A DNA stretch of 21,119 nucleotides, taken from an uncultured Eubacterium sp. (GTDB lineage: Bacteria; Bacillota; Clostridia; Peptostreptococcales; Anaerovoracaceae). Position 1 is the stretch's first letter; each line of letters opens with the position of its first letter. Where the stretch lies: positions 1 through 21,119 of the forward strand of contig UQNP01000019.1 of assembly GCA_900542385.1 (NCBI GenBank), given 5' to 3'. Under the pieces are notes generated by a model, which saw nothing but the letters and a program-made list of their open reading frames with translations, was not told the origin of the DNA and did no database searches. A program made the translations under genes and the position numbers. Below are positions 15,879 through 21,119 of this stretch, piece by piece.

Positions 15879-17051
15879 ATGAGTTACAATCCGTTTTGTT
15901 CGATAGATATTTCTTTCGGAGATATGCAGACGCTGAAGGAAGCTGCGAAGGAGAAGAAAAAGAAGATCATAGTCTGCGATGCCTATACGGCAGACGTTTG
16001 GGGATTGACAGATATTATAGAGGAACAGATAGAAGAAAAAAATGCTGTGTGGATAGATGAATGCAAGGCAAATCCGACGCCGGCGGAAGTTGTAAAAGCT
16101 CTTGAAAAAGTAGGGGATTTTGAAGCGGAAGGTATCCTGGCTATAGGCGGGGGCAGCACGATAGATATCAGTAAAGCTGTAAGTGCATTTTGTTATATGT
16201 ATCGAGGGAAAGTTGTGACGGAAGAAGATATCCTTGAGAATTTGAAATCCGGAGAATACAAAAAGCCGCACAGATTCATAGATATAACGGCAGTACCGTC
16301 AACGGCGGGAACAGGATCTGAGATGACGCAGTTTGCCACTATATGGGATATGAAGAACCAGGCTAAATATTCTGTAGATACATCTTTCAACTATGCAAAA
16401 AAAGCTTATATCATACCGGAACTGACCCTTACACTGCCTAAGAGGCAGACGCTGTCCACAGGACTTGATGCACTGTCTCATGCAGTCGAAGCTTACTGGG
16501 CGAAGCCGACAACATATGTGGTAAAGGACGTAGCCCTCAGAGCTATAGATATGATAATGAAATATCTGCCGGAAGTCATGAAAAATCCTGGTGATATCAA
16601 ACTCAGGACGGCGATGAGCAGGGCGGCGCTTCTTTCCGGAATGGCCTTTGCAAAAACGAGAACTACTGCGTGTCATTCCATCGGCTATCCTATAACCATG
16701 AAATACGGTCTGGAGCACGGATTTGCATGCGCCCTGACACTGGATGCAGTATCGAAGATAAACAGAGAGAAAACAGAGCTTGCAGATGATCTTTTCGAAG
16801 TGTTCGATAAATATGGCGGACTGCGCAGATGGATAGATGATACCTGCGGGGATATTGTCAAATTGAGACTGAAATATTTCGGTATACCGAAAGAGGGGAT
16901 AGATGACATAGTAGCAGGAACCTTTACTAAGGGCAGGATGGATAATAATCCTGTGGATATTTCACCTGAACAGGTAAAAGAAATTCTTCTTTCCATATAT
17001 GATGAAGAACCTGAAAATGAAGTTTTTGTGAAAATAGCTCGCGCATCTTGA
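15879..17051 (+). CDS. Iron-containing alcohol dehydrogenase (group III), phosphonoacetaldehyde reductase-like
   Basis: This 390-residue protein is a complete iron-dependent alcohol dehydrogenase. The N-terminal Rossmann-like part carries IGGGSTIDISKA (NAD(P) binding, near residue 88), then VPSTAGTGSEMT. The metal ligands are all present: Asp197 and His201 in GLDALSHAVEAY, His266 in ACHSIGYP, and His280 in LEHG. Such enzymes are cytoplasmic and reduce aldehydes or oxidise alcohols with NAD(P)H. The stretch after GTGSEMT (QFATIWD, then KYSVD) resembles the phosphonoacetaldehyde reductase/hydroxyethylphosphonate dehydrogenase branch more than FucO- or butanol-type enzymes, as I recall these families; this is a moderate inference, and no phosphonate gene is next to it. 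It is a single-gene unit with its own promoter, downstream of two DeoR regulators that might control it. Confidence 0.92.
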   Translation: MSYNPFCSIDISFGDMQTLKEAAKEKKKKIIVCDAYTADVWGLTDIIEEQIEEKNAVWIDECKANPTPAEVVKALEKVGDFEAEGILAIGGGSTIDISKAVSAFCYMYRGKVVTEEDILENLKSGEYKKPHRFIDITAVPSTAGTGSEMTQFATIWDMKNQAKYSVDTSFNYAKKAYIIPELTLTLPKRQTLSTGLDALSHAVEAYWAKPTTYVVKDVALRAIDMIMKYLPEVMKNPGDIKLRTAMSRAALLSGMAFAKTRTTACHSIGYPITMKYGLEHGFACALTLDAVSKINREKTELADDLFEVFDKYGGLRRWIDDTCGDIVKLRLKYFGIPKEGIDDIVAGTFTKGRMDNNPVDISPEQVKEILLSIYDEEPENEVFVKIARAS

Positions 17052-17076
17052 GTTTGCTCCTCAATTGTGCCATAAT
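17048..17076 (+). promoter_or_regulatory. Possible promoter at the end of the dehydrogenase gene
   Basis: TTGAGT (17048-17053) and CATAAT (17071-17076) are 17 bp apart, with TG one base before the -10 (extended -10). It would start near 17083, just before a 24-bp palindrome, and read through the hairpins toward the MATE gene. Confidence 0.4.
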
Positions 17077-17084
17077 AAAATATA

Positions 17085-17108
17085 GCTTTCGCCGATATCG
17101 GTGAAAGC
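17085..17108. promoter_or_regulatory. 24-bp near-perfect palindrome between dehydrogenase and MATE genes
   Basis: The two halves GCTTTCGCCGAT and ATCGGTGAAAGC are inverted copies with one mismatch that would be a G-U pair in RNA. No T-run follows, so it is not a standard terminator. It could be an operator at the start of the candidate promoter or an RNA hairpin in the MATE leader. Confidence 0.55.
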
Positions 17109-17128
17109 TGCTGAATTTCAGACCTAAA

Positions 17129-17160
17129 GCACCTTGGCGATTGCCGGGGTGTTTATTTTA
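17129..17160 (+). terminator. Terminator or attenuator hairpin before the MATE gene
   Basis: A 9-bp stem, CACCTTGGC (17130-17138) and GCCGGGGTG (17143-17151), including two U-G pairs, has loop GATT and a tail rich in T (17152-17160). It lies 78 nt after the dehydrogenase stop, which it can end, but it would also cut any transcript started at the promoter near 17048, so attenuation is possible. Confidence 0.7.
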
Positions 17161-17205
17161 ATTAGATTTTCGCAGAATACAATACATGGAGAAAGAAGGT
17201 TTTAT

Positions 17206-18684
17206 ATGATGAATGAACAGTCGGAGGCATCGGAGACGATAGAAAAGGAGTCTGCGGAGAGAACAGATGAAATAAGGAATAAAAAATATTATGAAAATCC
17301 GTTGGGAGTACAGCCTTTGGGAAAGCTGCTCCTGACTTTTTCAGTACCTGCAATAATAACCGGACTTATAAGCTCGATATATAATATAGTTGACCAGATA
17401 TTTATAGGACAGGGAGTTGGATATCTGGGAAATGCGGCTACGACTGTTGCTTTCCCGGTTATGACTATACTGCTTGCGTTCGGAACGCTTATCGGCTCCG
17501 GCGCCAGTGCGTACGCAGCTATAAGGCTTGGTGAAAGGAAGAAGAAATCTGCAGAAAGAGCTCTCAATAATGCGCTGTGTCTTACTGTAATAGTAGGAGT
17601 GATTCTGATGGTGGCGGGACTGATATTTCTCAGACCGATACTTTTACTTTTTGGAGCCACGGAGTCTGTAATGCCTTATGCTGTTGATTATGTTACGGTC
17701 ATACTTATAGGATCTCCTTTCTATCTCGTTTCTATTTCCATGGCGAATCTGGTGAGGACTGACGGCAATCCGCGTCTTTCGATGTGGGGGATGCTCATAG
17801 GGGCGATCCTCAATACTATACTGAATCCTATATACATATTCGTGCTGGATATGGGAGTAAGGGGATCTGCGATAGCGACGATAACCTCGCAGATACTTTC
17901 GGCAGTCATATTGGTAACTTATTTTTTAAGACCGTCAAAAAACAGGCCGGATCATATGAGGATAAAAAAAGAATATCTCAGATTGAATTTCAGGCTTGTG
18001 AAAAATTTTCTCCAGCTTGGTATATCTTCAGCTATCACCCAGTCGGTGGCTTGCATAATGCAGATAGTCATGAATAATTCTCTTATATATTACGGTGACC
18101 GTTCGCCGATAACCGGAGACGTGGCGCTGGGAGCTATGGGAATAGTGATGAAAATAGCGATGATACTCGGATCGTTCGGTATAGGTATAGGTATAGGAGC
18201 GCAGCCGATACTCGGATATAACAGAGGAGCGCAGAAATTTGACAGAATAAAAAAGACATATACGATGGCAGTAAGCTTTGCGTCGGCGCTTGTGGTGGCG
18301 GGATGGCTGATATGTCAGATTTTCTCTGAACAGATAATACATATATTCGGCAATGAAAGTCCGCAGTTCAGCGAGTTTGCGGTAGAATGTCTCAGGATAT
18401 ATCTGTTTGGTATATTCTGTGCGGGGTTTCAGATCGTATCGACCAGTTATTTCCAGGCTACAGGGCAGCCGCTTAAAGCATCAATACTTTCGTCTCTGCG
18501 TCAGCTGACGCTTCTGATTCCGCTCATATTGATACTCCCGCTGTTCATGGGACTTGATGGAATACTTTATTCTGCGCCTATAGCCGACATCAGCTCGGCG
18601 GTCATAGTTGCCTGCTTTATAATACCGGAGATGAAGAAATTAAAGAGGAAGATACAGGAAGGAGAAAGTATCCGGCAGAAGTGA
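17206..18684 (+). CDS. MATE-family multidrug efflux transporter (MepA-like)
   Basis: This 492-residue membrane protein has twelve predicted helices in two related halves. Family landmarks are PLGKLLLTFSVPAIITGLISS, NIVDQIFIGQGVG, GTLIGSGASA, RTDGNPRLSMWGM, GAILNTILNPI, the second-half QPILGYNRGAQ and FQATGQPLKASILSSLRQ. MATE pumps export cationic drugs and metabolites across the cytoplasmic membrane in exchange for Na+ or H+. The N-terminus has an unusually long charged head of about 35 residues before the first helix. ATG at 17206 (or the adjacent 17209) follows AAGAAGGT; the longer frame from 17134 begins inside the terminator hairpin and has no ribosome site. The leader carries a palindrome and a terminator-like hairpin, suggesting control before translation. 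No terminator is seen after it. The substrate is unknown. Confidence 0.92.
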   Translation: MMNEQSEASETIEKESAERTDEIRNKKYYENPLGVQPLGKLLLTFSVPAIITGLISSIYNIVDQIFIGQGVGYLGNAATTVAFPVMTILLAFGTLIGSGASAYAAIRLGERKKKSAERALNNALCLTVIVGVILMVAGLIFLRPILLLFGATESVMPYAVDYVTVILIGSPFYLVSISMANLVRTDGNPRLSMWGMLIGAILNTILNPIYIFVLDMGVRGSAIATITSQILSAVILVTYFLRPSKNRPDHMRIKKEYLRLNFRLVKNFLQLGISSAITQSVACIMQIVMNNSLIYYGDRSPITGDVALGAMGIVMKIAMILGSFGIGIGIGAQPILGYNRGAQKFDRIKKTYTMAVSFASALVVAGWLICQIFSEQIIHIFGNESPQFSEFAVECLRIYLFGIFCAGFQIVSTSYFQATGQPLKASILSSLRQLTLLIPLILILPLFMGLDGILYSAPIADISSAVIVACFIIPEMKKLKRKIQEGESIRQK

Positions 18685-18743
18685 TAATAGTGGATAAAAT
18701 CTGCGTGCATCAAAGATCCGGCAGCTCATATCACAAAAAAGCC

Positions 18744-18771
18744 TTGAAATAACGGTGAAATAATGTATAAT
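18744..18771 (+). promoter_or_regulatory. Promoter of the rpsF-ssb-rpsR operon
   Basis: TTGAAA (18744-18749) and a perfect TATAAT (18766-18771) are 16 bp apart. Transcription should start near 18778, just before the hairpin leader of rpsF. Confidence 0.8.
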
Positions 18772-18785
18772 ATATAGGCGTGTAA

Positions 18786-18834
18786 ATTTAATGCGTATTG
18801 TCCTTGCGGCAGGAAAGGCCTGCCGCCATTAAGT
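18786..18834 (+). ncRNA. Structured rpsF leader, candidate S6:S18 autoregulatory RNA
   Basis: The leader folds into an outer stem TTAATG (18788-18793) / CATTAA (18827-18832) and an inner 8-bp stem GCGGCAGG (18806-18813) / CCTGCCGC (18819-18826), with a 12-nt bulge only on the 5' side. A CCG lies on the 3' strand near the junction. This layout matches what is known of the S6:S18-binding mRNA structure that imitates 16S rRNA and represses rpsF operons. Position right before the rpsF ribosome site supports it. Confidence 0.65.
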
Positions 18835-18853
18835 CCACAGGGAGGTGAAAGAA

Positions 18854-19141
18854 ATGATAAACTACGAAGTAATGTTCATTCTCGATCCGGCGCTGGAAGA
18901 TGATAAGAAAGAAGCTGCGATTGAAGCTGTAAAGGAGATCATCTCAAGCGAAGGTGAAGTCGGAAACACAGACGTATGGGGAATGAGAAAGCTTGCATAT
19001 CCTATCCAGAAGAAAAACGAAGGATATTATGTAGTCATCGAGTTCAAGGGAGAGCCGACTCTGCCGAAGGAGCTCGACAGAAGACTCAAGATTTCGGATA
19101 ACGTTATGAGACACATTATCGTTAACAAAGATGAAAAATAG
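18854..19141 (+). CDS. rpsF: 30S ribosomal protein bS6
   Basis: This 95-residue protein matches bS6 throughout: YEVMFILDP at the start, VWGMRKLAYPIQKKNEGYYVVIEF in the middle and LDRRLKISDNVMRHIIV at the end. bS6 binds bS18 on the platform of the small ribosomal subunit. The ATG at 18854 sits 6 nt after GGGAGGTG (18840-18847); an upstream in-frame GTG at 18845 lies inside that ribosome site and is not the start. It is the first gene of the classic rpsF-ssb-rpsR operon, and its leader RNA probably lets the S6:S18 pair shut off its own synthesis. Confidence 0.97.
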   Translation: MINYEVMFILDPALEDDKKEAAIEAVKEIISSEGEVGNTDVWGMRKLAYPIQKKNEGYYVVIEFKGEPTLPKELDRRLKISDNVMRHIIVNKDEK

Positions 19142-19155
19142 AGAAGGGGTGCAGT

Positions 19156-19581
19156 ATGAACAGTGTTGTACTTATAGGCAGACTGACAAGAGACCCTGAA
19201 GTAAGGTATGTTTCTGAAAGCCAGATGGCGGTAGCATCCTTTACTGTAGCGATAGACAGACCTGTAAGAGCGGGACAGGAGAAGAAAACCGATTTTCCGA
19301 GAGTCACCGTGTTCGGCAGACAGGCAGAAAACTGTGAGAAGTTCCTGGCAAAAGGAAGACTCGTAGGCGTTCAGGGAAGGATTCAGACAGGAAGCTATAC
19401 CAATAGAGACGGCGTTACCGTATACACTACGGATGTTGTCGCCGACAGAGTAGAATTTTTGGAATGGGGCGACAGACCTGCAAGATCAGGCGGCGGCTCG
19501 CAGCAGTCATCGTATGACGATGCAGATAACGGTATTCCTGAAGGATTCCAGGCGATAACCGATGACGATATACCGTTTTAG
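19156..19581 (+). CDS. ssb: Single-stranded DNA-binding protein
   Basis: This 141-residue SSB has an N-terminal OB fold (MNSVVLIGRLTRDPEVRY, then FTVAIDRP, VTVFGRQAENCEKFLAKGRLVGVQGRI, about residues 1-105), a short Gly/Ser/Gln linker and the acidic tip DDDIPF that recruits partner proteins. It protects single-stranded DNA in replication and repair as a tetramer. AGAAGGGG precedes the ATG, 14 bp after the rpsF stop. The short linker makes it one of the smaller bacterial SSBs. It lies between rpsF and rpsR, the usual housekeeping arrangement, which supports this being the main replicative copy and not a plasmid or phage one. Confidence 0.97.
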   Translation: MNSVVLIGRLTRDPEVRYVSESQMAVASFTVAIDRPVRAGQEKKTDFPRVTVFGRQAENCEKFLAKGRLVGVQGRIQTGSYTNRDGVTVYTTDVVADRVEFLEWGDRPARSGGGSQQSSYDDADNGIPEGFQAITDDDIPF

Positions 19582-19611
19582 ATTCGTTCCGCAAGAAAGG
19601 AGTCAATTCTA

Positions 19612-19848
19612 ATGGAAAACAATAAGAGACGCGGTGGCATGAGAAGGCGTAAAGTTTGCCAGTTCTGTGCCGACAAAGCGGAAACTATAGACTACAAAGA
19701 TGTTGAAAAACTCAGAAAGTATATCACAGAAAGAGGAAAGATCCTTCCTAAGAGGATCACTGGTACATGTGCTGTACATCAGAGAGATGTCACAAAGGCT
19801 ATAAAAAGAGCAAGGATCGTTGCGCTTCTGCCTTACACGGCTGACTAA
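19612..19848 (+). CDS. rpsR: 30S ribosomal protein bS18 (zinc-binding form)
   Basis: This 78-residue protein is bS18: RRRKVCQFC near the start, [21 protein letters not shown] in the middle and the signature [25 protein letters not shown]. Cys16, Cys19, Cys53 and His56 form the metal-site set of the zinc-containing version; organisms with a zinc-free copy lack these. It binds bS6 and 16S rRNA in the small subunit platform. AGAAAGGAG precedes the ATG by about 9 nt, 30 bp after ssb. It is the last gene of the operon, followed by a clear terminator. Confidence 0.97.
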   Translation: MENNKRRGGMRRRKVCQFCADKAETIDYKDVEKLRKYITERGKILPKRITGTCAVHQRDVTKAIKRARIVALLPYTAD

Positions 19849-19878
19849 GCATCAGAGGCAGGTTTTAAAAAGCATCAT

Positions 19879-19912
19879 AACCGGGAGCATAAAAGCTTCC
19901 GGTTTTCTTTTT
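19879..19912 (+). terminator. Terminator of the rpsF-ssb-rpsR operon
   Basis: The 10-bp stem AACCGGGAGC (19879-19888) / GCTTCCGGTT (19895-19904), with one G-U pair and loop ATAAAA, is followed by a T-rich tail. It lies 30 bp after the rpsR stop. Confidence 0.92.
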
Positions 19913-19914
19913 AT

Positions 19915-19943
19915 TTGTTTAGCTGTATGTGCCATGTTAAAAT
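19915..19943 (+). promoter_or_regulatory. Promoter of the two-component system
   Basis: TTGTTT (19915-19920) and TAAAAT (19938-19943) are 17 bp apart, with TG one base before the -10. A perfect 10-bp palindrome, GCCGTACGGC (19997-20006), lies in the leader just before the ribosome site; its role is unknown. Confidence 0.55.
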
Positions 19944-20021
19944 GTAACCAGGAAAACAAGATCTGTTAAATGAGGATCTATCGAGGGAAATGCGCGGCCG
20001 TACGGCAGGAGAGGAAATAAA

Positions 20022-20837
20022 ATGGAGAATGTAAAGATACTGATAGCTGATGATGAACAGGAAATACTTGATATTCTGGGGATGATACTGCGGGAAGAGG
20101 GATATGAAGTCAGAGAGGCGCATAATGGGAGAGAAGCCATAGACATGGCAGCAGATGATATAGACCTTTATATACTGGATGTAAATATGCCTGAGGTGTC
20201 CGGATTTTCCGCGGGAATGGAAATAAGAAAAAAATATTTTGCGCCGATAATATTTCTCACTGCTTATTCCGGTGAATCCGACAAAGCTTTGGGATTTGCC
20301 GCAGGAGCCGATGACTACATAGTAAAACCCTTTTCCGGTACTGAATTGCTTCTCAGAGTCAGATCACTGCTTAGAAGAAGCAGACAGTATTCTGCCGTTC
20401 AGGAAACGGCCGGAGGAGGATTCGGAGCAGAAGCAGGAAAACAGCAGGAGGCAGGAAAACCTGAACGTATCGTACAGACCGCTTGCACAGCAAATTCGCC
20501 GGACGGTGATAAAGCAGCGGTAAGCGATGTGGCGGAAGAGGGCAACAGGATAGTTTATAAAGACATAGCCGTGGACCTTGATGAACAGGCTGTATATAGA
20601 GGAGAGGAAATAATCATGCTGACTTATACAGAATTTCGTATACTTGAACTTCTTGTAAGCCATCGAAAGAAAATATATTCTCTTGAAAATATATATAGAA
20701 GTGTCTGGGAGGATGATGCGGTAGGAGATGAGACCATCATGGTACATATAAAGAACCTCCGAAGAAAACTCGGAGATGATTCGAGAAATCCTCGCTATAT
20801 CAAAACCGCTTGGGGGAAAGGCTATTATGTTGATTAA
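20022..20837 (+). CDS. OmpR/PhoB-family response regulator (two-component system)
   Basis: This 271-residue regulator has a receiver domain (about residues 3-118) with the acidic pocket Asp10/Asp11, the phosphate-accepting Asp53 in YILDVNMP, Thr80 and Lys102 in KPF. A C-terminal winged-helix domain follows (about 172-271) with LTYTEFRILELL, a recognition region ending HIKNLRRKLG and the final wing IKTAWGKGYYV. It binds promoter DNA when phosphorylated by its kinase. The linker between the domains is about 50 residues, rich in Gly, Ala and Gln, against about 10-20 in relatives, which explains the extra length. ATG at 20022 follows AGGAGAGG. The kinase gene overlaps its 3' end by 11 nt, so the two are co-translated. 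The VanR-like type suggests envelope sensing, but the target genes are not visible here. Confidence 0.94.
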   Translation: MENVKILIADDEQEILDILGMILREEGYEVREAHNGREAIDMAADDIDLYILDVNMPEVSGFSAGMEIRKKYFAPIIFLTAYSGESDKALGFAAGADDYIVKPFSGTELLLRVRSLLRRSRQYSAVQETAGGGFGAEAGKQQEAGKPERIVQTACTANSPDGDKAAVSDVAEEGNRIVYKDIAVDLDEQAVYRGEEIIMLTYTEFRILELLVSHRKKIYSLENIYRSVWEDDAVGDETIMVHIKNLRRKLGDDSRNPRYIKTAWGKGYYVD

Positions 20838-21119
20838 AAGTAAGAAAGAAAATAAAAGAAGACCTCGAAAACTCGCCTTTGAAATGCTGGAAGATCTGGG
20901 GATATCTGTGCTTATATCACTGTTCATATTTTGTTTTTTCTATTTTACGGCAGTTTCAATATCGGAAAATTATCTTTATATGCGAGGTTTTATACTGGCA
21001 GAAGGTCATCAGCGGGCTCTGGCAATGTGGATAACGGGTATATGCGTAATAGCGGCAGTAGTTGCGTTTTTAGTGCTGTTTTTATTCATGACGGGAAGGA
21101 GACTTTCCTATCTTATAGA
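20827..21119 (+). CDS. Sensor histidine kinase (3' partial, N-terminal membrane part only)
   Basis: An open frame starts at ATG 20827, inside the last codons of the response regulator, and runs off the window after 97 codons. A basic N-terminus (MLIKSKKENKRRPRK) precedes a first membrane helix near residues 25-45 (LGISVLISLFIFCFFYF), a short outer loop of about 30 residues, and a second helix near residues 72-92 (MWITGICVIAAVVAFLVLFLF). This is the usual sensor layout of a membrane histidine kinase, with the catalytic part outside the window. The tiny outer loop suggests it senses within the membrane or through a partner. GGGGGAAAG lies 6 nt upstream. The identity rests on position and topology, since no kinase motif is visible. 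Confidence 0.8.
   Translation, partial: MLIKSKKENKRRPRKLAFEMLEDLGISVLISLFIFCFFYFTAVSISENYLYMRGFILAEGHQRALAMWITGICVIAAVVAFLVLFLFMTGRRLSYLI

Noticed and set aside
15821..16060. A 79-codon GTG-start frame with AAGGAG upstream, overlapping the start of the dehydrogenase gene
   Set aside because: It runs out of frame through the strongly coding dehydrogenase start, is very rich in Lys, Arg and Glu from the purine-rich leader, and its ribosome site would lie almost at the predicted transcript 5' end.
17134..17205. Longer N-terminus for the MATE pump starting at 17134
   Set aside because: That ATT/GCG-region start lies within the terminator hairpin without a ribosome site, whereas ATG at 17206 has AAGAAGGT at the right distance.
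1..21119. Search for a mobile element, CRISPR array, tRNA or toxin-antitoxin pair
   Set aside because: I saw no transposase or integrase motifs, regular spaced repeats, CCA-ended cloverleaf sequences or small paired genes; the composition looks even throughout.

Overview
The window looks like chromosome of a low-to-mid GC Gram-positive anaerobe, most likely a Clostridia member of the Bacillota. The reasons are strong AGGAGG ribosome sites, consensus sigma-A promoters, frequent AGA and ATA codons, an rpsF-ssb-rpsR operon, a zinc-type bS18, a MepA-like MATE pump and a cell-wall protein built from CnaB repeats. I cannot fix the genus from sequence alone.

Layout. Positions 1-8008 hold the 3' end (2,665+ codons; the start lies outside the window) of a giant surface stalk protein made of about 16 CnaB-type beta domains. 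It ends in a sorting-type tail that lacks a canonical LPXTG. A strong bidirectional terminator (8034-8065) separates it from a convergent block on the minus strand (12384 down to 8089): a TetR-family regulator and a two-subunit ABC exporter. That block has a near-perfect promoter with a 28-bp palindrome over the expected start point, a second palindrome before the exporter genes, and an apparent AUA start codon for the regulator. Next comes a divergent pair: a membrane-anchored glucosaminidase (minus) and a small secreted protein (plus), with face-to-face promoters sharing one -10 region. The secreted protein is followed by two tandem DeoR-family regulators, closed by a terminator at 15608.

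A 360-bp AT-rich gap (15519-15878) carries terminators, phased A-tracts and the promoter of an iron-dependent alcohol dehydrogenase. A structured 154-bp gap with a 24-bp near-palindrome and a terminator-like hairpin leads to a MATE efflux pump. Then follow the housekeeping operon rpsF-ssb-rpsR, with a hairpin leader resembling the S6:S18 autoregulatory RNA, and a two-component system: an OmpR-type response regulator overlapping the start of a sensor kinase that runs off the window.

How the genes relate. The window mixes envelope functions (stalk protein, glucosaminidase, exporter, MATE pump, two-component system) with sugar-phosphate-type regulation (DeoR pair, possibly acting on the dehydrogenase) and core translation/replication genes. 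I see no transposase, tRNA, rRNA, CRISPR array or phage genes. I see no obviously new multi-gene system; the most unusual points are the AUA-start regulator under its palindrome, the non-LPXTG giant stalk, the duplicated DeoR regulators and the hairpin-rich MATE leader.
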